The notes: generated by a model from the letters alone, not told the origin. A stretch of DNA of 64,000 nucleotides from Methanosarcina horonobensis HB-1 = JCM 15518 (GCF_000970285.1 NZ_CP009516.1:2645036-2709035), one strand, 5' to 3'; counted from the first letter of the stretch, positions 19,376-28,963 are shown. Numbers and translations: made by a program.

Positions 19376-19440
19376 GATTTTTGTACTCAAGATAAGCTAC
19401 GACACCGCTTTTATATTCAATATTTTTCAGCACAGTTTGC

Positions 19441-19878
19441 CTATTCATTGGTATATATAAATTTCTTACACGGATAATCAAAAACCGTGATAAGTTCGCC
19501 AGGCATAAAACCTATTCTTTTGTACAATTCCCGCGCTGCTTTGCCTTTTGGATCATCTTCCCGGTAGGTTATAACGGTAAAACAACTACCTTTAGGAAAA
19601 ATGGCAAGCATGTACCGGATTAAGGCAGTCGCCGTGCCCAGCCTGCGGTACTGAGGGTGTACCGCGAGAAACTCAAGTTCTTTGGATTCTCTTGAAAACA
19701 GCAGGACTCCAATCAACATATCGTTTTCTTTCGCTACCAAAGCGCCCTGTTCGAGTATTCTTGTTGACAGCCCCTTTTTATACTCTTCCATGTCAAGCCC
19801 CGGAAAATTATCTTTTACGAGCTCCAGTAATTTAATCCAGCCATCGATATCGTTGCTTTGCGCAAATCCGATCTTCAT
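19441..19878 (-). CDS. GNAT family N-acetyltransferase
   Basis: A 145-residue single-domain acetyl-CoA-dependent acyltransferase. Motif A is FLAVHPQYRRLGTATALIRY with the acetyl-CoA pyrophosphate loop (RRLGTA), and the C-terminal motif B region is AARELYKRIGFMPGE. The N-terminus (KIGFAQSNDIDGWIKLLELV) is the usual first strand-helix. Small GNATs like this act on amino groups of antibiotics, amino acids or proteins; the substrate cannot be inferred. It is monocistronic and overlaps slightly with the IS relic boundary. The start at 19878 has a GGTGTTTC-type upstream sequence. Confidence 0.85.
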   Translation of the reverse strand: MKIGFAQSNDIDGWIKLLELVKDNFPGLDMEEYKKGLSTRILEQGALVAKENDMLIGVLLFSRESKELEFLAVHPQYRRLGTATALIRYMLAIFPKGSCFTVITYREDDPKGKAARELYKRIGFMPGELITVFDYPCKKFIYTNE

Positions 19879-19990
19879 AGAAACACCACCAAACTAAATT
19901 AATAACCTTAATTCCCATTTTTTGCAGGGAATATATTAAATCTGAGGGCTTTGTCTAATTCCCTTAATATAAGCATTTTTTGGTAGCTAC

Positions 19991-20126
19991 GAACTTCGGT
20001 TCTGACCGTGCAAAAGCAGCACGAAAAGATAAATAAAAGGTACTGTTAAGCCTTCGGAGGATGGCTATAATTGCATGTTCGCCTGTAGCTGGAAAATTTC
20101 TTATCCCCCGAAGACATAACAGTACC
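19991..20126 (+). promoter_or_regulatory. Structured leader upstream of serC
   Basis: Three hairpins follow in order. GAAC-TTCG-GTTC (19991-20002) is capped by a UUCG loop. CGTGC/GCACG is at 20007-20023. A long outer stem GGTACTGTTA (20039-20048) pairs with TAACAGTACC (20117-20126), and its inner parts TTCGGAGGAT and ATCCCCCGAA also pair. The ribosome site and ATG of serC start 5-18 bases after the last stem. This could be a cis-regulatory RNA or a MITE inserted in the leader. Confidence 0.6.
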
Positions 20127-20144
20127 AAAAAAGGAAAAGATAAA

Positions 20145-21257
20145 ATGAAACCAACACGAGTTCCTAAAAATCCCTGTTTTTCTTCAGGGCCCTGTGCCAA
20201 ACATCCAGGTTATTCTGTTGAAGAGCTGAAGGATGCACCTTTTGGCCGGTCGCACCGGAGCAAACCCGGCAAGGAAAAATTAGCTGAAGCAATTAAAAGA
20301 ACAAGAGATATGCTTGGACTTCCTGCTGATTATCTGGTAGGTATTGTGCCGGCTTCCGATACAGGCGCTTTTGAAATGAGTTTGTGGTCTATGCTGGGAT
20401 GCCGCGGGGTTGATGTCCTGGTTTGGGAATCTTTCAGTAAAGAATGGGCGACCGACATCACCAAACAGTTAAAATTAAAAGATGTACGAGTTTTTGAGGC
20501 AGAATACGGGGAATTACCGGATTTAAAGAAGGTCGATTTCAAGAATGATGTCGTTTTTGTCTGGAATGGGACTACCAGCGGAGTCAAAGTACCCAACGGC
20601 GACTGGATTCCTGATAACCGGGAAGGGCTCACGCTTTGCGATGCCACCTCTGCTATATTTGCTATGGATATACCCTACCATAAATTGGATGTCATTACCT
20701 TTTCATGGCAGAAGGTTTTAGGTGGGGAAGGTGGACATGGGATACTGATTTTATCTCCGCGGGCTGTTCAGCGTTTAGAAAGCTATACTCCTGCCTGGCC
20801 ATTGCCCAAGATTTTCCGACTGACCAAAGGTGGTAAACTGAATAAGGAGATTTTTGAAGGCTCTACTATTAACACCCCATCCATGCTGGCTAATGAAGAT
20901 TGGCTGGCAGCATTAAAATGGGCAGAGTCTATCGGAGGGCTTAAAAAACTTATCCAGCGGTCAAATGAAAATCTGGCGGTCTTTGAGGCATTTGTTGCTA
21001 AAAACAACTGGATCCATTTCTTAGCGGAAACAAAAGAGATAAGGTCCAGCACCAGTGTCTGCTTTAAAGTTGATTTATCCGACGAAAAGCTTAAAGCACT
21101 GATTAAAACGCTTGAGGAAAAAAAAGTTGCTTATGACATCGGTTCTTACCGGGATGCTCCTTCTGGCTTGCGCATCTGGTGCGGTGCTACCGTCGAGAAA
21201 GAGGATTTACAATGCCTCTGTGAATGGATCGAATGGGCTTATAATTCGGTTGAATGA
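20145..21257 (+). CDS. serC: Phosphoserine aminotransferase
   Basis: PLP enzyme that converts 3-phosphohydroxypyruvate and glutamate to phosphoserine, for serine and, in methanogens, for the tRNA-dependent cysteine route. The 370-residue product from ATG 20145 begins with [14 protein letters not shown], the usual SerC N-terminus. The PLP lysine is in [16 protein letters not shown], and [11 protein letters not shown] and [11 protein letters not shown] are further family motifs. It is the alpha-proteobacterial/Methanosarcina type rather than the E. coli type. An upstream in-frame ATG (20061) lies inside the leader hairpin and adds a non-conserved stretch, so I reject it; AAAGGAAAAG is the ribosome site. 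A terminator follows at 21297. Confidence 0.93.
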   Translation: MKPTRVPKNPCFSSGPCAKHPGYSVEELKDAPFGRSHRSKPGKEKLAEAIKRTRDMLGLPADYLVGIVPASDTGAFEMSLWSMLGCRGVDVLVWESFSKEWATDITKQLKLKDVRVFEAEYGELPDLKKVDFKNDVVFVWNGTTSGVKVPNGDWIPDNREGLTLCDATSAIFAMDIPYHKLDVITFSWQKVLGGEGGHGILILSPRAVQRLESYTPAWPLPKIFRLTKGGKLNKEIFEGSTINTPSMLANEDWLAALKWAESIGGLKKLIQRSNENLAVFEAFVAKNNWIHFLAETKEIRSSTSVCFKVDLSDEKLKALIKTLEEKKVAYDIGSYRDAPSGLRIWCGATVEKEDLQCLCEWIEWAYNSVE

Positions 21258-21296
21258 CATAATCCTTTAAGAAGGAAATAATATAGTCCTTTTTGT

Positions 21297-21347
21297 TATC
21301 AGCAAAGAAGAGTTCGTGAGAGATCGTTAATATCTTTTTTGCTGATA
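21297..21347 (+). terminator. serC terminator-like hairpin
   Basis: TATCAGCAAA (21297-21306) pairs with TTTGCTGATA (21338-21347). A second hairpin, AAAATACGAAC/GTTCGTATTTT, lies at 21453-21489. Confidence 0.55.
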
Positions 21348-21502
21348 GCAAAAGATGTTTTATCCCGAAATAATTTCGCCCTTTAAATATATAAAACACT
21401 ATTTATAATTGTATTGGGGGTATTCTTGTAAAACTTGTATTCTCGTAACTTCAAAATACGAACGTTTTAGGATAGAATGTTCGTATTTTAAGCAAAAAAA
21501 CA

Positions 21503-21715
21503 CTTAGAGCCTATCCGAAAAATCCTGCTGCTCTAAATGTTATCCATGAACATGCCAAATGTAGCATCTCAAGGTAATTTTCAATTTTCTTTTTCCATCT
21601 AATAAGTAGCCTTTCGAATCTGTTTGTCCAGGAATGTGTTCTCTTTACACCCCATCTTCTTGCCCTAAAACCTGGTATCTCTTTCTTATGTTTTCCTCTC
21701 CCCGGCTTTTTTCCG
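21503..21715 (-). pseudogene. IS5-family transposase remnant (C-terminal end) with terminal repeat
   Basis: On the minus strand the frame reads RARRWGVKRTHSWTNRFERL, then RWKKKIENYLEMLHLACSWI and ends RAAGFFG-stop, the C-terminal DDE region of an IS5-group transposase. The outer end CTTAGAGCCTATCCGAAAAA (from 21503) is the element's terminal repeat, also seen at 24618 and 51307. Upstream codons break up near 21690 with a frameshift and stops. The N-terminal part and the other end are gone. Between 21720 and 21927 nothing else is recognisable. Confidence 0.8.
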
Positions 21716-21927
21716 ATATACTTCAGATTTTAAGGTTCATGTGCTAAATAGCTAAACTTTACTTCTTTTTTATAGTCAAGCCAGGTTATCCTCGTTATGC
21801 CAGATCTGGCACATCGGCATCATGTTCAAGTTTTGGAATAATCATCGAAAGCCAGGCGATGCATCTATCCCAAAAACGTTATTTTAGGACGTCTTGTTAT
21901 CTAAGTGGCTATCTTTTTAGATTGCTT

Positions 21928-23172
21928 TTACATCCCTGATTCCTTCCTTGTTTCCTGATCAATCATATATCTCAGCCCTATAAGCGTTACCAAGTCAACA
22001 GAAAGGCCAAAGAGTCCGTAGAGCTGAATTTCGAAGAAATCAAAGACATGGACAAAAAAGATATAAATCAACACTGCGCTCTCAAGAAGACGGTAAGCTT
22101 TGAGCCTGTTTTTTCGTATGCTTAGAATTCCTGCTATAGAGAAGCCACCTGCCAGTACTGTAAAACCCAGATGGAACCCATCAATCAAGGATAGAGATGG
22201 TAGCGCCATGTCCAGGATAGTGAAGGGAAAGATTGAAGTCAGGATTATGAGAATCATAATGTAACTTGCCTTCTTCATGGTCGATATCCCTGAAACCAGG
22301 ATTCCGTAAACCCCCAGGGATACTAAGGCAAAGATTGCCCAGAATATGGCATTATGTATATCCACGTTGAGGTAGATCGCTTCTATCAGGGATATCAGGG
22401 ATTTTAGGAAGAAAAAGGCTATCAGGAACTGAATAAACCATGTCCTTCTGATCATCCAGCTATAGAGATTATCAGCCCTTATCTTGGCAGTAGTGTAGAT
22501 CCTGGGCTCCAGACTTGAAGGAGGAGGCAGATCTGGCATCTCATCCAGGTCTCCTGAGGTCTTATCTGAGTCATTTGGGAATACCTTTTGGGTTTCTATC
22601 CTCTCAAGTACACTCCTTGATAGAAGTATCTCATATGCCTCATTGCCCTTGAGAACCGCCTCCCCGGATATCTCCAGGAAGTTGATCTGTTTTTCCTTTT
22701 CTGTGAGATAGCTTATGTTGCTTATCTTTTTGATAAAAATGAAAAGAAGAACAAAGGTAATGTAGATCAAGCCAATAGAAGGCTTGAAGAAGTAATCGTT
22801 GTCGCTTGTGATGAACTTCCCCAGTTCATCTATGAAGGCGCCAAAGCCGAAGCCGCCAAGGACTGCAGCCAGGCTCCTTGAATAGTTGCCAAGGAAGATC
22901 AGGAGGATCAATATGGAGACCAACATGAAAAAGCCTCCGACCAGTACATGAGCTATATGGAGACCGCCTCCTCCTACCTGGGGGTAACCTGTGATTTCAA
23001 GAAAGAACCTTATGGCAAGGACTGCGGTTACAGCCGTAACCATAAATACTTCCAGCAGGCTGCCGGCATATATATTTCTGGCAAGTTTTCTCTCCCACGG
23101 ACCCATGATCATATTTTGTTCCTTCAAAAAATCTGGTCTTAGCCTCAATTTATGCAGTTTTCTTAAGCGCAA
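21928..23172 (-). CDS. Conserved membrane protein of unknown function
   Basis: A 414-residue polytopic protein. Residues 35-150 hold four hydrophobic helices with the striking loop LGGFGFGAFIDELGKFITSD, rich in acidic residues inside a membrane region. A cytoplasmic linker (about 155-240, including a proline stretch DLPPPSS) is followed by five or six more helices. I know related proteins from diverse prokaryotes but no function. The conserved FIDELGKF motif suggests a shared active or ion-binding site. The gene overlaps a decayed alpha/beta-hydrolase frame at its start, so its promoter may be inherited from there. Confidence 0.7.
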   Translation of the reverse strand: MRLRKLHKLRLRPDFLKEQNMIMGPWERKLARNIYAGSLLEVFMVTAVTAVLAIRFFLEITGYPQVGGGGLHIAHVLVGGFFMLVSILILLIFLGNYSRSLAAVLGGFGFGAFIDELGKFITSDNDYFFKPSIGLIYITFVLLFIFIKKISNISYLTEKEKQINFLEISGEAVLKGNEAYEILLSRSVLERIETQKVFPNDSDKTSGDLDEMPDLPPPSSLEPRIYTTAKIRADNLYSWMIRRTWFIQFLIAFFFLKSLISLIEAIYLNVDIHNAIFWAIFALVSLGVYGILVSGISTMKKASYIMILIILTSIFPFTILDMALPSLSLIDGFHLGFTVLAGGFSIAGILSIRKNRLKAYRLLESAVLIYIFFVHVFDFFEIQLYGLFGLSVDLVTLIGLRYMIDQETRKESGM

Positions 23173-23299
23173 TTAAGTTATGTTTCAAAATAGGGCCGAA
23201 CTTTTCGCTTTCACCGACACCACCGTGAAACAAGAAAAACGTTCTGTCAGTTCCACGGATTTCATAATAATATATCTTGAGACTATTCATCGACATGTA
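23150..23299 (-). pseudogene. Alpha/beta-hydrolase N-terminal fragment
   Basis: The minus-strand frame reads MNSLKIYYYEIRGTD and FFLFHGGVGESEKFGPIL, the first strands and oxyanion-hole HGG motif of an alpha/beta hydrolase. It ends after about 50 codons, running into the start of the membrane-protein gene. The catalytic Ser, Asp and His regions are absent. Confidence 0.6.
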
Positions 23300-23320
23300 G
23301 CTGCACTTCTTATTCGTTTC

Positions 23321-23368
23321 ATTCGAGTGTTTGATCATACTCTTATTCGAGTGTTTGATCGTACTCTT
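23321..23368. repeat. 24-bp tandem duplication
   Basis: ATTCGAGTGTTTGATCATAC plus TCTT occurs twice in direct succession with one A/G difference. The core also occurs once at 10564. Confidence 0.85.
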
Positions 23369-23689
23369 TTCCTTAAGGATTTCTTATTTTCCAGTTTTTC
23401 GACGAATCTGTCGGTGGATCCCTTTCTAGCCAGCCAAGAGACTGCCTTAAATTCAAATTATTTCTACAATTGGACAAGAGGCAATGTTAACTCCAAATTC
23501 AAATCACAAATTTTTCTGGAATTAAGGTACACATAGACCTTAAGGATAATACTTATTCCCCATAGGACTTACGCATTCAAAGTATAAATTCAAGTACTGT
23601 AGACATTATGATTTAAATTATATCCTAGGTGTTTAATGTCTTAATGCTTGTTTTTCAGTCAGGTGCATAAATTCTATTCTAATTATAGA

Positions 23690-23945
23690 ATCAGATTTAA
23701 TTTTAAGAAAAGATCTAAGTCCAGCAGGTCATGGTTAGAGATGACGATGAACGGTTTCTTATCTATGTTCATCGAAACTTTGGTGGCACCGGCTGATCAT
23801 ATGCTGCCGTATTTACTTCATCAAGGAGCACCAGGCATTTTAAGTTGACTTTGCCGAGGACATGAGCATGCCAGGCACAGGCTGCCATGCCGCGAAGCCC
23901 GAATAGCAACACGGAATGCAGGGATGTGATATTGTCATCTCCATG
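23690..23945 (-). pseudogene. Hybrid cluster protein (hydroxylamine reductase) remnant
   Basis: Near 23945 the minus strand encodes LLFGLRGMAACAWHAHVLG, the conserved LL..GL.G.AAY..HA..LG segment of Hcp. Further on, DQPVPPKF resembles its HPVPT.V segment. After a frame change VISNHDLLDLDLFL (about 23735-23690) resembles the GHDL.DLE.LL segment. The large parts between and after are deleted, including most cluster ligands. Confidence 0.6.
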
Positions 23946-24124
23946 CGACATTGATATAAATTTCTAAACTTTTAAGTCTGATCTAAACCGGGATGTTTCG
24001 AATCTTTACCACTGTCTTAATTCAATGGGCAAACCATCAGGATCTGAATCTTAGCTCTTGGAGGCAAAAAACAGGGCAAAATCAAAAAATCAAATTGCGA
24101 GCGGCCACCCCACCCTAAAGAGGC

Positions 24125-24233
24125 TGTCCGACAATTATTGATCGTAATAAAAAAGTGCTAAAAAGAAAGCAAATAAGATTTTCAAATCAAAAAAGAAGGA
24201 ATTCTTTTATTACCGGAGGTAATTGTCGGACAA
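24125..24233. mobile_element. MITE-like element
   Basis: The ends GTCCGACAATTA and, inverted, TAATTGTCGGAC are perfect complements over 12 bases. A second matching block (GTAATAAAA/TTTTATTAC) extends the terminal repeats to about 28 bases. The element is about 110 bp and codes for nothing. Confidence 0.75.
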
Positions 24234-24283
24234 ACTGCAAGCTAACGGGGTATTCGACTGAAATAAGTACTAACTGCTTGCCA

Positions 24284-24619
24284 TTAATAACTTCGCTGTA
24301 TATCTTGAATTAGGTCTAAGATTACAGAAATCAAGTCTGAAGTGGCTAGAGATTTATCACCAAGTTTTTCAAAATTACTTTTAAATCCTGGAGAGGCGTC
24401 TGGGTAGTAAGTATCGAAATCGTCCCAAACTTCATTCCATAGATTCTCGGCCATGTATCCAGTAACTCCAATAGGAATCGGCAGAACCCCAGCTTTCTTG
24501 CATAATTCAAATTCTTGTTTCATTCCTTCAGATAGGACAATATTATCTGAAGAGTCAAGCTTGTTTCCATAGATGAAAATAGCAATTCCGGCTTGCTCAA
24601 TCATAGACTTTCGATATTT
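24284..24619 (-). pseudogene. STALD (SLOG-like) domain fragment of a SIR2/TIR-type defence protein
   Basis: The minus strand encodes KYRKSMIEQAGIAIFIYGNK, then LPIPIGVTGYMAENLWNEV and a helical tail ending QDIQRSY. This matches the C-terminal SIR2/TIR-associating LOG-like domain of Thoeris ThsA-like and related NAD-linked defence proteins. That domain senses cyclic nucleotides made after phage infection. The N-terminal effector domain is missing: an IS5-type element end (24618) abuts the fragment exactly. The frame formally continues into the IS end, which is not part of the original protein. The family call is by pattern memory. Confidence 0.55.
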
Positions 24620-25107
24620 AGAGCCTATTCGAAAAGTCCTGTTGCTCTGAATGTTATGCATGCACATGCTAAATGGAGCATAGCCATGTAATTTTCAATT
24701 TTCTTTTTCCATCTAATAAGCAGCCTTCTGAATCTGTTAATCCATGAATGTGTTCTTTCCACTACCCACCTTCTTGCTCTGTAACCTGGTATCTCTTTTT
24801 TTCTTATGTTTTCTTCTCCACGTTTATTATCATACTCGAGAAGACCAGCTTTCCACATATTCTCAAATAATCCAGCTTTTTGCCACTCCTGAAATATATC
24901 ATGTACGGTACTTGGGGTTCCATAAAACCGGGGCAATAATTTCCACTACCAGTACGAAGAATAAAAAATACCACTCATTATTTTCCTATCATCTTTTCTG
25001 GGTCTTCCAGCCTTCTTTTTTGGTTTAGGAAAAGGTAATAATGGTTTGATTTTATTCCAAAATTCGTCAGAAATCTCGTAATCGTAGCTGATTTTACGTT
25101 TTGTCAT
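24618..25107 (-). pseudogene. IS5-family element, internally deleted transposase
   Basis: From 25107 the minus strand reads MTKRKISYDYEISDEFWNKI, KKKAGRPRKDDRKIMSGIF, then after a stop and frame change LPRFYGTPSTVHDIFQEWQK. A jump follows to RARRWVVERTHSWINRFRRL and the typical end FRATGLFE-stop. The catalytic central part with the DDE Asp residues is missing, so it cannot move itself. The right terminal repeat (TTAGAGCCTATTCGAAAAGT) is at 24618; the left one beyond 25107 is not visible. Just beyond, 25110-25231 holds a plus-strand coding-like fragment (HYKQGALELGLEAGEEAQRA) of unknown origin. Confidence 0.8.
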
Positions 25108-25542
25108 TACAAGATATTTCTTATTCCGGCATTACAAACAAGGAGCATTAGAGCTTGGTCTTGAAGCTGGCGAAGAGGCTCAACGAGCCGAAAAAAGAGG
25201 ATATGGATTAAGGAAAAAGCTAATTTTTTGTTAAATTTGGACTCTTTTAAACTTATAATCATGCACGTCATATACATACCAATTTACACACTTCATATAC
25301 TTGGTACCATTCTCGACTTCAACGAAAAATCTCTATTTTTTTATATTCCTAGAGGCTTTTTTGAATCAATTTCTGGACTCAGTTTTTGATGTTATAAAAT
25401 CAAATACGTTGCAGGCAATTGAATAAATTTATCTTCGCTTACCAGCACTTTACACATAGTCCGTGAATTATAGAGATACCCAGGAGAAAATCTTTAATAA
25501 AAACCTTCTTAGCATAGGGCTTTATAGAAATCACTACTATAT

Positions 25543-25596
25543 ATTAGAGGGTGACATTATATTAGAGGGTGACATTATATTAGAGGGTGACATTAT
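25543..25596 (+). repeat. Three perfect 18-bp repeats carrying ribosome-binding sites
   Basis: ATTAGAGGGTGACATTAT occurs three times head to tail (25543, 25561, 25579). Each unit contains GAGGGTGA, a strong archaeal Shine-Dalgarno sequence. The third places it 4 bases before the ATG at 25595, which is formed by the unit's final AT plus the next G. Confidence 0.9.
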
Positions 25597-25885
25597 GGCA
25601 GATTTTGAATTGGGAGATGACGGTGTTTATCGAAATACCAGGATTTTCGAAGAACTTCTTAAGTTCACAAAGTTAGAGTGGGGAAATAATATAGCAATTT
25701 TAAAAGAGCTAGAAAAATTAGTGGACAATGATTTTACAGGTTGGTTTACTGAAGATATAAACGGTGAAATTTACGTAGGCATCGAACTCAATGAGTCAAG
25801 CGATCATAAATATGACGAAATCATATTCTATGATAAGAACAGAGATGATATTACAGTATTCTCGGTAATGCGAGAAGAAGCTTGA
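25595..25885 (+). CDS. Hypothetical acidic protein
   Basis: A 96-residue acidic protein. I start it at ATG 25595, which follows GAGGGTGA by 4 bases; an upstream ATG (25463) would translate the tandem repeat as ILEGDI units and lacks a ribosome site. The fold looks alpha then beta (FEELLKFTKLEW, ITVFSVMREEA). I do not recognise a family. It sits at the edge of the decayed region after the IS5 relic. 25232-25542 holds nothing else. The SD triplication immediately before it is unusual. Confidence 0.6.
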   Translation: MADFELGDDGVYRNTRIFEELLKFTKLEWGNNIAILKELEKLVDNDFTGWFTEDINGEIYVGIELNESSDHKYDEIIFYDKNRDDITVFSVMREEA

Positions 25886-26165
25886 TTAGAGTTTATCTAA
25901 AAAATCTCGCTACACTGAATATTAGTGCTTTGATAGCGTAGTAAAGTTTCTATTTATTTCTGAAATTCATTAAATATGTAATAGTTGTGTCTGATTTTTC
26001 ATGTTGTTACTGCTACACATTACCTTACATACAATTTATCTATTTTTTGGACAGGCTCTGAATAGACCCGAAAAACCTTTTATTAACATCGTCACAAGGC
26101 TTGAAGCTGGATCTTGAGTAACTTGGACTAATCTTTGGCTAATTTATGGCTAGATATTTGACTTT

Positions 26166-26633
26166 TTACCTAATACACTCATCCCTTACAACCATAACAG
26201 GAACCTTCGAGTGACGGACCACGTTTCCTGCAACGCTGCCAAGAAGCAACCTGTCCAGTCCTGTCTTTCCGAGAGTGCCCATAACAATGATATCCATCTC
26301 GTTTTCTTCTGCATATCGGATAAGTTCGTCTGAGGGATTGCCTTCAAGCAGGACAGATTCCACATTGATTCCTTTCATCTCTCCTAAATTTTTTACATAA
26401 TTTACAGCCTGCTGCCCTTGTGTTTTCCATGCCTCTTGTATCGACTCCCAATAAGGATTCACACCCATAAAGTAATCCCCGTCCATAGATAAGTAGGCCG
26501 TTGATACCACATAGACCGCGTAAACTGTTCCGCTACCCAATTGAGCAAGCTCTATCCCTTTGTCAACGGCCAGCCTGGAGCAGTCTGAGCCATCGGTTGC
26601 AATCACTATTTTTTTAAAATTAACAGTACCCAT
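26166..26633 (-). CDS. Universal stress protein UspA family
   Basis: A 155-residue Usp domain that binds ATP and acts as a dimer in stress adaptation. The N-terminal strand KIVIATDGSDCSRLAVDKG has the conserved ATDGS, and the ATP loop is IIVMGTLGKTGLDRLLLGSV followed by AGNVVRHSKVPVMVVR, matching G-2x-G-9x-G(S/T). A short insertion (STAYLSMDGDYFMGVNPYW) follows the second strand, as in many archaeal Usp proteins. It is monocistronic. The stretch 25886-26165 before it and 26634-27107 after it show no convincing gene. Confidence 0.93.
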   Translation of the reverse strand: MGTVNFKKIVIATDGSDCSRLAVDKGIELAQLGSGTVYAVYVVSTAYLSMDGDYFMGVNPYWESIQEAWKTQGQQAVNYVKNLGEMKGINVESVLLEGNPSDELIRYAEENEMDIIVMGTLGKTGLDRLLLGSVAGNVVRHSKVPVMVVRDECIR

Positions 26634-27107
26634 GTAAAATCATCAATTACACTATTTTTCGGGAAGACATATAATAGCATCGGAGTTCGTGAAGTGAAAA
26701 AGCCATAGGACTTCTTGATTGGAAACGTTTTGATTTTTGACAATATAAAAAGCAGAATAACTATTATTCAGTCCAGGCAAGACAACCTTAGCAACCTTCT
26801 TTATTAAGATTTAGTGAACAAACTTCATTGAGTTAATTCCCTTTAATTTTTGAAGTTAATCTAAAAGGATAGGGCTGTCGCTCGGTAAGGATAGATATTT
26901 TGGACATTCGGCGTATAGGCCTCGCCTTATTCTTGCCTGCTGGAAGATCAACCCCAGGCATAGGTTGACCTTCTGAGGACCCAACGCCAAATAACTCAGG
27001 TCCGTTTTTTTTCATTGTGCTTAACTATTTTCGCAAGCATCTCTATCAGTTTTGTTCCAAAATAATTATATGTTTCTTAGTTATTCTGTAACGAGCTCCA
27101 GATATTT

Positions 27108-27719
27108 TCAGTCTAAACGTGCAATTCTTACAAGAGACTGAATCGGAACATTATGCATCGTATCTACACCTTTTTTGTCGACAAGTACCACTACGACTCT
27201 TGGTTTTGCATCCATTTCCTTTAGCTGTTCAATCACTTCCGTACTTGTTGAACCTGTGGTAATAACATCATCAACGATAATGCAGTTTTTACCGGCAACG
27301 GATCCAAAATTTCTACTTATGATGCCTCGGTGGCCTGTTTTAACGCTTTCCTGACCTTTACGATGATAAATAGCTAGATCTGCATCCAGTTCATATGCCA
27401 TCATGCTTGCCAGGGGAATACCATTGGCGGCAATGCCAACGACCACATCTACTTCGGCGTTTATCTTTTCCATAGTCTCAAGCACCATGTCGCAAAGTGC
27501 AAGCGAAACATTGTGGAGACGTTTAGCACTTTTCCCTATACTGCTCCAGTTTACAGAAATATCTTTTGGAGCTGGAGTTGTTTCTTCTTTTTTTGAACGA
27601 GTTAAAAGCCAGACAACCGTTTCTCTTGAAATGTTGAGTTCATCGGCAATCTGGGCGGTAATAAGCCCGTTGCTCTGCAGTTCCACAGCTTTCTGGATTA
27701 AATCTTCTATATCCTTCAT
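27108..27719 (-). CDS. gfcR: GfcR-type PRPP-binding transcriptional regulator (orotate PRTase-like)
   Basis: A 203-residue protein with an N-terminal helix-turn-helix ([20 protein letters not shown], residues 18-40) joined to a type I phosphoribosyltransferase domain. The PRPP loop is [19 protein letters not shown] and the pyrophosphate loop region is [20 protein letters not shown]. This is the COG0856 architecture. In haloarchaea GfcR senses sugar catabolism and activates glycolytic genes; older annotations call it PyrE-like. In a methanogen the targets are unknown. The ATG at 27719 fits the family N-terminus. The gap 27720-28267 holds no gene that I can support. Confidence 0.85.
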   Translation of the reverse strand: MKDIEDLIQKAVELQSNGLITAQIADELNISRETVVWLLTRSKKEETTPAPKDISVNWSSIGKSAKRLHNVSLALCDMVLETMEKINAEVDVVVGIAANGIPLASMMAYELDADLAIYHRKGQESVKTGHRGIISRNFGSVAGKNCIIVDDVITTGSTSTEVIEQLKEMDAKPRVVVVLVDKKGVDTMHNVPIQSLVRIARLD

Positions 27720-28267
27720 GATTCCTATTCCTACCTGAAATTTTTGTTTGGCTATATCTACGAAAACTCTAAATTAAGACAGGGTTATAATATCAAGCGT
27801 TATATCTTTTTTTTCAGTTTAAGATCATCTTTTTTATAATTTCCTCTTTTATTAGGCACTTTTTCCATGAACTGCCTAAAATAAGGGATACCAACATGAT
27901 AGAATAGATAATTCGATGATTTCTGTACTTTTGATTCATTGTTATTATACTGCGGAAAAATGAAGTAAACGATATTCGTCTTTACATAAATCCTGTGGCA
28001 AAATTTCCACTACCTGCATCTGTTATCGAGAAATTTAAAACGCATGAAGTAAGGATAGTAATACCATCTATCTCACAATAATGTAATACTTTATAATCAG
28101 CTTTTGTCTGCAGTTTTCTGAAAGCAGTGACAAGGGTAAAATCAAAAGAAATAAGTTGGGAAACTGGAATTTCCCTTACCTTCTTATCACTAAGATTTAT
28201 TTACTACCTATTTTGATTTTACTGCGAAAATTAACCTAGCACTTGTAGCTTCATTTTCCTTGTTGAG

Positions 28268-28963
28268 ATGGAAAAATCTTATTTGCTTTGCTGGAGTTTT
28301 AAAGAAAAAAATGATTCTATTGAACCTGATGGTGAAGACAACTTGGTTTCAGATACATTAAAAAAGCAGATTGATCGATTCCTGTTAACTTTCGGTTTTT
28401 CCCTTATGTTCGGGATAATGATTCTTGGACAGGAGTTCAGGCAGGCTGTGGGAGAAGTCATCAGTATTATTATGAATCCTGTACTTGCTCTGGTCGGAGA
28501 GGAGAACTTTTATCTGGTCCTTTTAGTAGCGGCGGCTATTACTGCTACTTATTCATCTCTTATCCAGAAGTATACAATCGACTGGAATCTGATGAGGAAT
28601 ACTCAAGAACGGATGAAGTCTTTCCAAACGGAATTCAGAGAGGCACAGCTTTCCCAAAATACCGATATGCTGAAAAAACTTGAGGATCAACGAAAGGATA
28701 TGATGGAAGACCAGATGAAGATGTCCAAACAACAGTTCAAGCCCATGGCTTATATCAGTATCATTTCTGTTCCTCTTTTAATGTGGGTTCACTACTACAT
28801 CAACGGCCACAAATCCGCTACTATGGTTTTTCCCTTCTGGGGTAAACAGTTGCTTACTTCTCATGCTTTTGGCCCTTTTCAGCACTGGCTTTACTGGTAC
28901 TTTATTTGCTCTATAGGAGTCAGCCAACTTATTAGGAAGATATTGAACATTGGTGCAGTCTGA
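28268..28963 (+). CDS. DUF106 membrane protein (Oxa1/YidC/EMC3 superfamily)
   Basis: A 231-residue membrane protein with the DUF106 layout: first helices at about 38-58 and 75-97, a cytoplasmic coiled coil (RNTQERMKSFQTEFREAQL to MMEDQMKMSKQQFK), then helices near 162-180 and 208-225. DUF106 is the archaeal relative of YidC/Oxa1/EMC3, which helps insert membrane proteins. The usual euryarchaeal gene is next to secY and adk; this one stands alone, so it may be a second copy. It also has about 35 extra N-terminal residues. A start further in is possible, since ATG 28268 has only a weak ribosome site. Confidence 0.8.
   Translation: MEKSYLLCWSFKEKNDSIEPDGEDNLVSDTLKKQIDRFLLTFGFSLMFGIMILGQEFRQAVGEVISIIMNPVLALVGEENFYLVLLVAAAITATYSSLIQKYTIDWNLMRNTQERMKSFQTEFREAQLSQNTDMLKKLEDQRKDMMEDQMKMSKQQFKPMAYISIISVPLLMWVHYYINGHKSATMVFPFWGKQLLTSHAFGPFQHWLYWYFICSIGVSQLIRKILNIGAV

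Noticed and set aside
20061-20144. Longer serC start at 20061
   Set aside because: It would translate the leader hairpin and adds residues absent from the family; ATG 20145 has the ribosome site.
26833-27015. 60-codon minus-strand frame
   Set aside because: Reads plausibly but is short and without ribosome site or known pattern.
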